This document shows, in pieces, positions 1-5,634 of a stretch of 7,919 bases of DNA. Made by a program: the position numbers and the translations under genes. The number at the start of each line of letters is the position of its first letter. Positions within the stretch are counted from its first letter, which is position 1. The notes below the pieces were generated by a model. It was not told where the DNA came from and searched no databases. It was given only the letters and a program-made list of their open reading frames with translations. Source of the DNA: an uncultured Pirellulaceae bacterium (lineage in GTDB: Bacteria > Planctomycetota > Planctomycetia > Pirellulales > Pirellulaceae); contig CAKQNH010000190.1 of assembly GCA_934255105.1 (NCBI GenBank), positions 1 through 7,919 on the forward strand, written 5' to 3'.

Positions 1-27
1 GCCGATCAGATGCTTGGACGTCTCATT

Positions 28-45
28 CTGCGCCGGTAGGCGCAG
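28..45. other. Small hairpin at left edge
   Basis: CTGCGCC and GGCGCAG form a perfect 7-bp stem around the loop GGTA. One plus frame entering from the left edge ends here with a TAG at 37-39 (last residues ADQMLGRLILRR). The hairpin could therefore lie at the 3' end of an upstream plus-strand gene, but twelve codons are too few to show this. There is no T-run after the stem, so it is not a convincing intrinsic terminator. Nothing else is supportable in positions 1-82. Confidence 0.3.
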
Positions 46-82
46 CCCAATACGTTGATGCTAATGCTGGGCTGTTTAGCAA

Positions 83-304
83 GAGCAAGGATCGGCGGAG
101 CGATCCACGACAAAGGAGCAAGGATCGACGGAGCGATCCACGACTAAGGAGCAAGGATCGGCGGAGCGATCCACGACAAAGGAGCAAGGATCGGCGGAGC
201 GATCCACGACAAAGGAGCAAGGATCGGCGGAGCGATCCACGACTAAGGAGCAAGGATCGACGGAGCGATCCACGACTAAGGAGCAAGGATCGGCGGAGCG
301 ATCC
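83..304. repeat. Tandem array of seven 33-bp hairpin repeats
   Basis: Seven direct repeats begin at 83, 116, 149, 182, 215, 248 and 281. The first six are 33 bp; the last stops after 24 bp at 304. Each unit is GAGCAA, then a stem-loop core GGATCG-(6 nt)-CGATCC, then ACGAC(A/T)AAG. Only two positions vary: the loop starts with G or A (A in units 2 and 6), and the linker has A or T after CGAC (T in units 2, 5 and 6). The near identity suggests recent expansion by slippage or unequal exchange. There are no unique spacers, so this is not CRISPR. The array abuts the 3' end of the minus-strand gene ending at 304, so it would be transcribed as a string of hairpins in that mRNA's tail. Being 11 codons long, the unit stays open in several frames and creates artefactual repeat ORFs. 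Confidence 0.95.
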
Positions 305-1188
305 TAATCGCTGCGATAGCGGCGATGATGGGAGTGCAACTGAATTCGCTGTGTTTGTGATTGCGTCGTGGTGGTGCGTTTGAACAGGGGGTGCTCGCAG
401 TCCGGCAGGACCTGTGCGTCGCACGCTGTTCGTCGACGACGCAGCGCAGCGGTGGTGTGAGGCAGGCCGAGACCGTCGAAACAACTGGCCGGAAACAAGC
501 CAAGAGTGTGTTGGCTGAGTTGGAAATTCAAACGCGCATTGGCCGCGGAAGTCTCTAGAGCGGGCTGAAGCGCTTCCCACATTGGGTCGGAGCGCATTTG
601 AAAGAGCAAGTTCGGCCAGTTGCTCCGTCCGGCGAGCGATTGTATTTCCAGTTGCTGGCGACACATCGAGTGGGATTCGAAGGCATACAGTCCGGGATTG
701 TCTAAGCGTGGCAGGCGGGCTAGCAGATGATCGGTATAGCGCTCTAAGTTGCGGCGAAGGCGATTGACTATGGCCGCTTTGTCGGCCGCTAGGCCCTGGC
801 CAAAGACAATGAGATGTAGGCAGCGATTCCGAGCCTCAATATGTGCTGCCAATGTGCTGTTCGCCAGCGGTGCTAGGTCGCTGTCGAGGCCCCGACTGCT
901 CCATAAGCTGGCTGAGTAGGCGATTACTCGCGCGAGTGGCTCAGCCAACAACACTTCCTGAATGACCGGCATGATGTCGCGCCACAGTTGTATGCGACGA
1001 CTGGTGTTGGGCTGCACAATTGCATCGCGATGGCGAGCCAGACAATAGAGCCAGTTCTCTTGGCGGAAGCGTGAGGTGAGCCATAAGTCTTGCGCGGACG
1101 AGCGGCGCGGAATCAGACGCAATTCAGCCATGGGCTGTGCTAGGTGAACAAATGTAGCGGCCAGGTTGACAAGGTCGATTGCGTGCAT
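304..1188 (-). CDS. Conserved-looking hypothetical protein, function unknown
   Basis: I do not recognise the family. From the ATG at 1186-1188 the product is 294 residues; an in-frame TTG at 1225-1227 would add 13 residues. Neither start has a visible Shine-Dalgarno site, and the frame stays open upstream to a stop at 1357-1359, so the start is uncertain. The first 240 or so residues look like a soluble, mainly helical protein: no signal peptide or membrane segment, many Leu/Ala/Arg, and motifs such as SRFRQENWLYCLARHRDAI, LWRDIMPVIQEVLLAEPLAR and NRCLHLIVFGQGLAADKAAI. The last 50 or so residues are Arg-, Thr- and His-rich low-complexity sequence ending HSHHRRYRSD. The TAG stop shares its edge with the last unit of the repeat array, so the tail may derive from non-coding DNA read through after loss of an older stop. 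Coding status is inferred from the long open frame and protein-like composition. Confidence 0.62.
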   Translation of the reverse strand: MHAIDLVNLAATFVHLAQPMAELRLIPRRSSAQDLWLTSRFRQENWLYCLARHRDAIVQPNTSRRIQLWRDIMPVIQEVLLAEPLARVIAYSASLWSSRGLDSDLAPLANSTLAAHIEARNRCLHLIVFGQGLAADKAAIVNRLRRNLERYTDHLLARLPRLDNPGLYAFESHSMCRQQLEIQSLAGRSNWPNLLFQMRSDPMWEALQPALETSAANARLNFQLSQHTLGLFPASCFDGLGLPHTTAALRRRRTACDAQVLPDCEHPLFKRTTTTQSQTQRIQLHSHHRRYRSD

Positions 1189-1227
1189 CGATCGGGGCTT
1201 TGGATGAGAAGGCTGATTCGCGGACAA

Positions 1228-1476
1228 GCTTTGGATTTGATTGAGACACAGCCTCGGAGTTTCGCCAATACTTCCGCTACAGAAAATCGCGAAGCTTTGC
1301 AGCGGGAATGCAATTGGCGGGCCACCGCCGCTAGCGCATGCTGCCCACGAGGCTGGTTAAGACCACAACCCGTGTGCTGTTCAGGACTTGCGAAGCCAAG
1401 TCCGCCGCGCGTAGGTGAGCCGAGTAGCGAATGGGATGTTGCAAAAAATCAACATTGTCCGGCTGCGATGGCCAGT
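1228..1476. other. Intergenic gap between two minus-strand genes
   Basis: No gene is supportable here. The plus-strand frames crossing it look like shadows of the minus-strand genes. The one clear structure is a 7-bp stem, GGACTTG at 1384-1390 and CAAGTCC at 1397-1403, around a 6-nt loop. It lacks a T-run on either strand, so termination after the HD gene is possible but unproven. The gap also holds any promoter or extended N-terminus of the downstream hypothetical gene; I found no strong sigma-70 match. Confidence 0.5.
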
Positions 1477-2139
1477 TTACGGCTCATCGATCGAGGTGCC
1501 ACACTCATCGAAGAACTGTTGCAGAAACGCGCGCATAAAGTCCTCGCGGGCTTGGGACATGCGGCGCGCAGGCTCCGTGTTCAGCAGCCCGCGCAGCTTG
1601 AAGAGCTTTTGGTAGAAATGCCCCACGCCGGTGGGATCCGTGAGCAGATCGCTGGCTGGGTCGAAGAAGGGTTGTCCACGCGTCGCACCATATTCGATCG
1701 TCCGGACAATTCCAATAGCGCCTAGCGCATCCAATCGGTCGGCGTCTTGAACAATTTGGCCTTCGAGCGTGAGTGTGGAGGAGGTGCTGGATTTGCGAAA
1801 CGATATGCCATCGACGATGGACACCACGTGTTCGATGATTTCGTTCGGCAAGTTGAACTGCCCAAGGATTTCGCGACTAAATTCGCCGCTCAGCTCCTGC
1901 CCCGAATGAAACTTAGCATCGCCAATATCGTGCAGCCACGCCGCGGCTTCGACAATGAACGGACAACCGCCCACCTCGGACTGGATGGCACGCGCTGAGA
2001 GCACGACGCGCTGCACGTGATCCAGCCCATGACCGGCCTGCTGTCCCTGCATTCGCTGCGCGACCAGCGGCACAATCGCGTCGAGTATGGCCAATTGCTG
2101 GGAGCTGAGTTGTTGTTTGTTGTCGGCGGTCCGCTGCAT
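1477..2139 (-). CDS. HD-domain phosphohydrolase, YedJ-like
   Basis: The product is a 220-residue soluble metal-dependent hydrolase of the HD superfamily. The metal-binding signature is complete: H41 in HGLDHVQRV (37-45), H70-D71 in WLHDIGDAKFHSG (68-80), and D132 in QDADRLDALGAIGIVRTIEY (131-150). The long QDADRLDALGAIG block and the overall size match the uncharacterised YedJ-type subgroup rather than larger dGTPase or RelA/SpoT enzymes. Family members bind one or two divalent metals and hydrolyse phosphate esters; the substrate of this subgroup is not established, so none is assigned. The protein appears intact at both ends, with no signal peptide. The ATG at 2137-2139 is the first start in the frame after non-coding sequence, but no clear Shine-Dalgarno site precedes it. 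It is divergent from the oxidoreductase gene across about 135 nt. The next gene on its strand is almost 300 nt away, so an operon is doubtful. Confidence 0.9.
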   Translation of the reverse strand: MQRTADNKQQLSSQQLAILDAIVPLVAQRMQGQQAGHGLDHVQRVVLSARAIQSEVGGCPFIVEAAAWLHDIGDAKFHSGQELSGEFSREILGQFNLPNEIIEHVVSIVDGISFRKSSTSSTLTLEGQIVQDADRLDALGAIGIVRTIEYGATRGQPFFDPASDLLTDPTGVGHFYQKLFKLRGLLNTEPARRMSQAREDFMRAFLQQFFDECGTSIDEP

Positions 2140-2189
2140 GGTGCGTGGCTGTTGCGGTGAGAGTGACTGCGATGAAAAACGAAGGCGAA

Positions 2190-2219
2190 TTGAAACTCGA
2201 GGCAGATTTTAGTTATAAT
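2190..2219 (+). promoter_or_regulatory. Sigma-70-type promoter of the oxidoreductase gene
   Basis: A -35 element TTGAAA (2190-2195, five of six consensus bases) lies 18 nt before a perfect -10 element TATAAT (2214-2219). Transcription would begin near 2226, giving a leader of about 50 nt before the ATG at 2275. The AT-rich element also reads TATAAC/TAAAAT on the other strand, so it could help initiate the divergent HD gene, but no good -35 box is visible in that direction. Confidence 0.75.
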
Positions 2220-2274
2220 CGGCGTTCCGTCCTACACGCCCGCCCTGCCCCTCCTGCTTGAAAAGAGCCTACCG

Positions 2275-3471
2275 ATGTACGAATCTCCGTCAAGACGCTC
2301 CTTCCTTCAATTGATCGGCTGCTCAGCCACGGCCCTCACGATCGGCAGTCCGTTGTTTGCGCAAGAGCCCGTGATTCAAGGGTTTGAGAAACAAGCCACC
2401 GATCCCAACGCATCGCGCGGATGGAAGCCATTTTCTGATCGCAAGTTGCGAGTCGGTATCGTGGGCTATGGGGTATGTCGCTTCGGTGCCGCCTTCAGTT
2501 TCCAGCATCACCCGAATGTGGAAGTCGTAGCCGTCAGCGATCTATTCCCGGATCGTTGCGATGAACTGGCCAAACTCTGCAAGTGTGAAAAGAAGTATCC
2601 ATCGCTGGAAGAACTGGTCAAAGACGATCGGATCGAAGCTGTGTTCGTGGCGACAGACGCGCCTAGCCACGCGCAGCACTGCATCGACGCCATGCAACAC
2701 GGCAAGCATGTGGCCTGTGCAGTCCCCGCCACCTTCGGCTCGATCGAAGACGCCGATCGGCTAATGGAAACCGTTAAAAAAACGGGCAAGACGTACATGA
2801 TGTTCGAGACCTCCTACTACCGCGACGACCTGTACGCCATGCGCGAACTGTATCGCGCAGGTGTCCTTGGGGAATTGATCTACGCGGAAGGCGAGTACTA
2901 TCATGCCTCGGTCGAGCAGATCGATTCGTACAAAGGCTGGAGGATTGGTCTGCCGCCGCAATGGTATCCCACGCACTCCAACGCCTATCACACCGGAGTC
3001 ACGGGTGGAAGTTTTACCGAGGTATCGTGCATGGGAATGCCAAGCATTATGCCGCTGCTCACCCCGGCTAACAATCGCTACAAGAATCCATTCGGGACAG
3101 AAGTAGCATTGCTCCGCACCAGCGAAGGTGGCATGGCGCGAATGGCGGTCAGTTGGGATACGCCTGGCGACAGCGGCGAACGCGGACGCATTCGATGCCA
3201 GAAGGGGAGCTTCTACGGGAAGTTTGAAGGAATTGGCGCTGACAAGTTGCCCGAGGTGCGTCGCCCTCCCCTGCCGCCTGGAGTTGACGCTGGTGGTCAC
3301 GGTGGTTCCCACGGTCAGTTGATGAACGAGTTTGTGGTATCGATACTCGAGGAACGACGCCCCTTGGTCGATATCGCTCAAGCGTTAAATATGACCGTAG
3401 CTGGGATCGTCGCCCACCAATCAGCGCTCAAGGACGGTGAACTGCTGAAGATCCCACAGTACTCGCTGTAG
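2275..3471 (+). CDS. Exported Gfo/Idh/MocA family oxidoreductase (GH109-like)
   Basis: The product is a 398-residue NAD(P)-dependent Gfo/Idh/MocA family protein, likely acting on sugars or sugar derivatives. The N-terminus SRRSFLQLIGCSATALTIG (6-24) is a twin-arginine signal with a hydrophobic core, followed by a plausible cleavage zone near LFAQ (27-30). A Tat route would fit export of a folded, cofactor-loaded enzyme. The Rossmann glycine motif is GIVGYG (61-66), with AVSDL (86-90) ending the second strand. The usual EKP active-site triplet is replaced by AVPA (149-152). The C-terminal alpha/beta domain carries TH (233-234), TGGSFTEVSCMG (243-254), GHGGSHGQLMNEFV (341-354) and DIAQALNMTVAGI (366-378), similar to the GH109-like subgroup. 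Substrate is not predictable; retaining NAD-dependent glycosidase or oxidoreductase activity are both possible. A weak AAGAG at 2263-2267 precedes the ATG. The gene is intact and is followed after 210 nt by a secreted beta-helix protein, a possible partner in polysaccharide breakdown. Confidence 0.92.
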   Translation: MYESPSRRSFLQLIGCSATALTIGSPLFAQEPVIQGFEKQATDPNASRGWKPFSDRKLRVGIVGYGVCRFGAAFSFQHHPNVEVVAVSDLFPDRCDELAKLCKCEKKYPSLEELVKDDRIEAVFVATDAPSHAQHCIDAMQHGKHVACAVPATFGSIEDADRLMETVKKTGKTYMMFETSYYRDDLYAMRELYRAGVLGELIYAEGEYYHASVEQIDSYKGWRIGLPPQWYPTHSNAYHTGVTGGSFTEVSCMGMPSIMPLLTPANNRYKNPFGTEVALLRTSEGGMARMAVSWDTPGDSGERGRIRCQKGSFYGKFEGIGADKLPEVRRPPLPPGVDAGGHGGSHGQLMNEFVVSILEERRPLVDIAQALNMTVAGIVAHQSALKDGELLKIPQYSL

Positions 3472-3498
3472 ATACCCGTGCTGCTCTTTTTTTACGAC

Positions 3499-3519
3499 CC
3501 AGCGAGCTCGCCTCGCTGG
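3499..3519. repeat. Hairpin after the oxidoreductase gene
   Basis: CCAGCGAG (3499-3506) and CTCGCTGG (3512-3519) form a perfect 8-bp stem around CTCGC. It lies 27 nt after the stop codon and just downstream of a T-run at 3486-3492. Because the T-run precedes the stem on the plus strand, this is not a classic intrinsic terminator. The arms share the CCAGCGA/TCGCTGG ends with the larger palindrome that follows, suggesting the same repeat family. A perfect 12-bp palindrome GAAGCTAGCTTC lies at 3532-3543. Confidence 0.6.
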
Positions 3520-3557
3520 TGAAGGAGTTTTGAAGCTAGCTTCCCGCTATTTCAGCA

Positions 3558-3614
3558 CCTCCAACTTCCCAGCGAATTGCCGCAGAAGGCGGCAATTCGC
3601 TGGGAGGTTGGAGG
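3558..3614. repeat. Long hairpin with 26-bp arms
   Basis: The arms at 3558-3583 and 3589-3614 are reverse complements at 25 of 26 positions around the 5-nt loop AGAAG. The only exception (T at 3566, G at 3606) is a wobble pair in RNA, so the transcript would be fully paired. The arm core is CCCAGCGAATTGCCGC. No T-run follows. It may act as a factor-independent block, an mRNA 3'-end stabiliser for the oxidoreductase transcript, or an interspersed palindromic element of the planctomycete type. It contains an in-frame ATG-less extension of the next gene, which argues against starting that gene here. Confidence 0.9.
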
Positions 3615-3625
3615 ACTCATCGATT

Positions 3626-3645
3626 CCGGTGGCTTACGCCACCGG
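3626..3645. repeat. Perfect 8-bp hairpin CCGGTGGC/GCCACCGG
   Basis: CCGGTGGC (3626-3633) pairs with GCCACCGG (3638-3645) around TTAC. It lies 12 nt after the long hairpin and 36 nt before the ATG of the beta-helix gene, so it would sit in that gene's leader if transcription starts upstream. Its very high GC suggests a stable RNA stem or a short interspersed palindrome. No operator or ligand-binding role can be assigned. Confidence 0.65.
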
Positions 3646-3669
3646 CAGGGATGTTCCGCCCCCTGGGCT

Positions 3670-3675
3670 AGGAGA
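3670..3675 (+). promoter_or_regulatory. Ribosome binding site fixing the beta-helix start
   Basis: AGGAGA lies 6 nt before the ATG at 3682-3684 and is the best Shine-Dalgarno match in the window. It selects this ATG over the longer open frame that begins inside the upstream palindromes. The choice is supported by a clean signal peptide starting at that ATG. Confidence 0.85.
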
Positions 3676-3681
3676 TACATC

Positions 3682-4977
3682 ATGAAACATTTTGATAAAA
3701 GCTGGTCTGAAGTCCGAGTTGCGATGTGGTTGGTATGCTGTGTGGCATGGACAAACCTGCCTGCTGCGGTCGCCCAAGAAACGATGGCGACTCCGCATAG
3801 TGTGTTCACGCCCAACGATTTTCAAGGGTCGGATGTCGAGCGGATCAATCAAGCGATCGAGGCAGCGGTCGCCGCCGGCGGGCGGGTGGTCATCCCGCGA
3901 GTCAACTTAAATGGCGGACAGCCGCGCAACGTGTGGCAGCTCGACTCGGCAATCTTACTGCGCAGCCACACGCTGCTGGAATTGGACAACTGCCATATCA
4001 AGCTGTCCGATCGCTGTCGCGATAATATCATGCGCAGCGCGAACTGTGGTATCGGCATCACGGATATCCAGCCGATGGAGAACATCCAAATTCGCGGGAT
4101 TGGCCGAGCGGTGCTGGAGGGTGCCGACCGCCCGCGGGCGACTGGCGACGGTGGCAAGCAACTCGGGACAAGGTCTTTTGGAACGGATGCTGGGGTCGAG
4201 GGTGAAAGCCAGATGGGTGACTGGCGGAATATTGGGATCCTGATGGCTTTCGTCGAGCATATCCATATAGAGAATCTTGCCATTCGCGATTCCCATGGAT
4301 GGGCAATTTCGCTCGAACGCTGTGCGCATGGTACGCTGCGCGATCTCGACTTTGCCTCGAGTGGCAGCAAGATGATCGACAACACTCGGCAGACAATTCT
4401 CAATCAGGACGGGATCGATCTGCGGATGGGATGCCACGATTTTCTGATCGATAACATCACAGGTTATACAGGAGATGACCTGATTGCGTTGACAGCCATT
4501 CCGCGTGCGGACGGCGCAGCGGGCAGCCTAGCGACGACCATGGTGAGCGGCGCAGTGGATCGCGGCGAGGGTTTGGACGATATTCGGCACGTGATTGTGC
4601 GCAATGTTAGAGGCTACTGCCGTGGTGGTCACCACATCATCAGGCTATTGAATACGCCCGGTCTCAAGATGCACGACATCTTGATCGATGGCTTGATCGA
4701 TACCTCCCCGGCTGACCTGCAGTGTCGCGCCGCCGTGAAGATCGGCGACGGTGGGTATGGCGGCGGGATGGCACCACTGGGCGATACCAGCCGCATCATT
4801 GTGAGCAACGTCAGCAGCAAATCGCTGCACACAATCCTGATCGGCGGTTCGCTATCCGATTCGATCTTGATGAACCTCATTCGCTACGGCGCAGATGGTG
4901 AGGCGGTGACGGTTCAGGCGGGGCCTGACTTTATACGCGACGTCACCATTGCCAATGTCCAGGTAGTGAATAAGTAG
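3682..4977 (+). CDS. Secreted right-handed beta-helix protein, GH28-like
   Basis: The product has 431 residues. It begins with a Sec-type signal peptide (hydrophobic stretch about 13-31, likely cleavage AVA|QE after residue 31), so it acts in the periplasm or outside the cell. The remainder is a pectin-lyase-like beta-helix: repeated strand-turn rungs such as IQIRGIGRAVLEGAD (135-149), IHIENLAIRDSHGWAISLE (194-212) and HVIVRNVRGY (303-312). Catalytic-type motifs resemble polygalacturonases (GH28): NQDGID (241-246) in place of NTDG, TGDD (263-266) matching GDD, GGHH (315-318) near the GHG position, and VKIGD (352-356) near RIK. The acidic residues D243, D265 and D266 are present while the His and Arg/Lys motifs are altered, so it is probably a glycoside hydrolase of unknown sugar specificity, not safely a pectinase. 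A non-catalytic or lyase function is possible. It is intact, and follows the exported oxidoreductase. Confidence 0.88.
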   Translation: MKHFDKSWSEVRVAMWLVCCVAWTNLPAAVAQETMATPHSVFTPNDFQGSDVERINQAIEAAVAAGGRVVIPRVNLNGGQPRNVWQLDSAILLRSHTLLELDNCHIKLSDRCRDNIMRSANCGIGITDIQPMENIQIRGIGRAVLEGADRPRATGDGGKQLGTRSFGTDAGVEGESQMGDWRNIGILMAFVEHIHIENLAIRDSHGWAISLERCAHGTLRDLDFASSGSKMIDNTRQTILNQDGIDLRMGCHDFLIDNITGYTGDDLIALTAIPRADGAAGSLATTMVSGAVDRGEGLDDIRHVIVRNVRGYCRGGHHIIRLLNTPGLKMHDILIDGLIDTSPADLQCRAAVKIGDGGYGGGMAPLGDTSRIIVSNVSSKSLHTILIGGSLSDSILMNLIRYGADGEAVTVQAGPDFIRDVTIANVQVVNK

Positions 4978-4987
4978 TTCTGCAATT

Positions 4988-5060
4988 GTCGTGGACCGCT
5001 CCGCCGGTCCTTGCTTGGTTATCTGAAAACAAAGCAACTGATCGACGTAGCGATCAGCGA
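4988..5060. repeat. Inverted pair of diverged array-family hairpins
   Basis: Two copies of the 83-304 repeat family lie head to head, starting 11 nt after the beta-helix stop. The first is in inverse orientation: GTCGTGGACCG, loop CTCCGC, then CGGTCCTTGCTT (stem GGACCG/CGGTCC at 4993-4998 and 5005-5010). The second is direct: AGCAA, then CTGATCG-ACGTAG-CGATCAG (5038-5057), then CGAC. Flanks GTCGTGG, TTGCT, AGCAA and CGAC match the array linkers. Compared with the array stem GGATCG/CGATCC, both copies carry paired changes that keep the stem. The whole segment is an imperfect inverted repeat, like paired REP elements at gene ends. It could act as a 3' mRNA stabiliser or terminator. Confidence 0.82.
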
Positions 5061-5132
5061 CTTTTTGCAAGCTGCTTTCCAATATTTCGTACTAACTCCT
5101 GTTTGATAGCGGCAGTTGCGGAGAGTGAGAAA

Positions 5133-5171
5133 AAAGTGCTTCCACCTCTTCGGCATTTTCGACAGCACTTT
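5133..5171 (-). terminator. Possible minus-strand terminator
   Basis: AAAGTGCT (5133-5140) and AGCACTTT (5164-5171) form an 8-bp stem with a 23-nt loop. On the minus strand the distal arm AGCACTTT runs into further T's, giving six T's and then CTC, as in an intrinsic terminator. No minus-strand gene is visible upstream of it, so it would end an antisense or small non-coding transcript, or may be fortuitous. The loop is rather long. Confidence 0.3.
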
Positions 5172-5229
5172 GTCAAAGCGGGGCTGTAACTTAGGAACTT
5201 AGGCCCAGCGAACAGGGGCGGGGGAATAC

Positions 5230-5244
5230 CGACGCGGAGCGTCG
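5230..5244. repeat. Short hairpin CGACGC-GGA-GCGTCG
   Basis: A perfect 6-bp stem with a 3-nt loop, followed by AGCCACA. The loop-side sequence CGGAGCG is also present in the array repeat (83-304), so it may be a more distant member of the same hairpin family with a fully different stem. Confidence 0.55.
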
Positions 5245-5315
5245 AGCCACATTGAGTGCCACATTAAGTGCAGCGAACAATTGTCGCCACTAACCTAGAC
5301 TTCGCATTGTGAAGC

Positions 5316-5348
5316 ATTCGTCGGGGGTACCTCCCCCACTTAACGAAT
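5316..5348. other. Nested hairpin with G5/C5 core
   Basis: An outer stem ATTCGT/ACGAAT (5316-5321 and 5343-5348) encloses an inner stem GGGGG/CCCCC (5323-5327 and 5333-5337) around TACCT. The GGTACC site at the centre is itself palindromic. The two stems are separated by 1 nt on one side and 5 nt on the other. This could be a structured RNA element or an extruded protein site; it lies upstream of the proposed nrdJ promoter, so it is not in that leader unless another start is used. Confidence 0.5.
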
Positions 5349-5527
5349 ATTCTGCATTTCCTCTGACTCTAATCTCAGTCTCGGTAGCTGGTCGGAGTTC
5401 TGAGCTAACCCCTGGATACATCAAGACTTAGGTCGGGCGGCGAGGGGTTGGTGCGCATTCCAATGCGGACAGTGAATCGCCCCAAGTCAAGTTAGCATCA
5501 GCAGTTGTGATCGTTGACGAGCTCTAT

Positions 5528-5555
5528 TTGACAGACACACGGGTTTCGATACACT
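5528..5555 (+). promoter_or_regulatory. Candidate sigma-70 promoter for nrdJ
   Basis: A perfect -35 element TTGACA (5528-5533) lies 16 nt before TACACT (5550-5555, four of six matches to TATAAT). Transcription from it would begin near 5562 and give a leader of roughly 230 nt that includes the 17-bp dyad and the 15-bp repeats. A second -10-like hexamer TATACT (5595-5600, five of six) lies inside the dyad but has no good -35 partner. Confidence 0.55.
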
Positions 5556-5589
5556 CTGCGGAAAGTGCTAGATGTAGTGCTTGCATTTC

Positions 5590-5606
5590 ACCTGTATACT
5601 ACAGGT
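5590..5606. promoter_or_regulatory. Operator-like 17-bp dyad upstream of nrdJ
   Basis: ACCTGTA-TAC-TACAGGT is a perfect dyad with 7-bp arms. It overlaps a -10-like TATACT and lies about 185 nt before the nrdJ start, as expected for a dimeric repressor site or a small RNA hairpin. It resembles a compact CTGT...ACAG site but has the wrong spacing for the E. coli LexA box, and it is not the usual NrdR box. The regulator is unknown. Confidence 0.45.
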
Positions 5607-5634
5607 AGTGGTTGTTGCGCTCGAAACATGCCAG

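Noticed and set aside
76..273. Minus-strand ORF with repeated DRSADPCSFVV
   Set aside because: It lies wholly inside the tandem repeats; its peptide is a translation of the repeat, with no independent sign of a gene.
83..304. CRISPR array
   Set aside because: The units are contiguous 33-bp direct repeats with no variable spacers and no cas genes nearby.
3..383. Plus-strand frame open from the left edge through the array, encoding a repeated SKDRRSDPRQR unit
   Set aside because: It is open because the repeat length is a multiple of three and has no stop in this frame. It has no start in the window and overlaps the minus-strand gene antisense after the array. Several other frames are equally open through the repeats.
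1144..1725. Plus-strand ORF of 193 codons
   Set aside because: It is antisense to the 3' part of the HD hydrolase and the 5' part of the hypothetical gene, and shows no family-like sequence.
2761..3381. Minus-strand ORF of 206 codons
   Set aside because: It is a shadow of the Gfo/Idh/MocA gene, whose plus-strand motifs are unambiguous.
3577..3681. Earlier start for the beta-helix gene
   Set aside because: The extra 35 codons run through two palindromes. The ATG at 3682 has an AGGAGA site and begins a proper signal peptide.
4838..4862. Array-like sequence inside the beta-helix gene
   Set aside because: The resemblance (ATCGGCGG...ATCCGAT) is partial, lacks the flanking linker, and is explained by ordinary coding sequence.
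5540..5560. tRNA T-loop-like sequence near GGGTTTCGATAC
   Set aside because: No acceptor stem or anticodon arm can be built around it.
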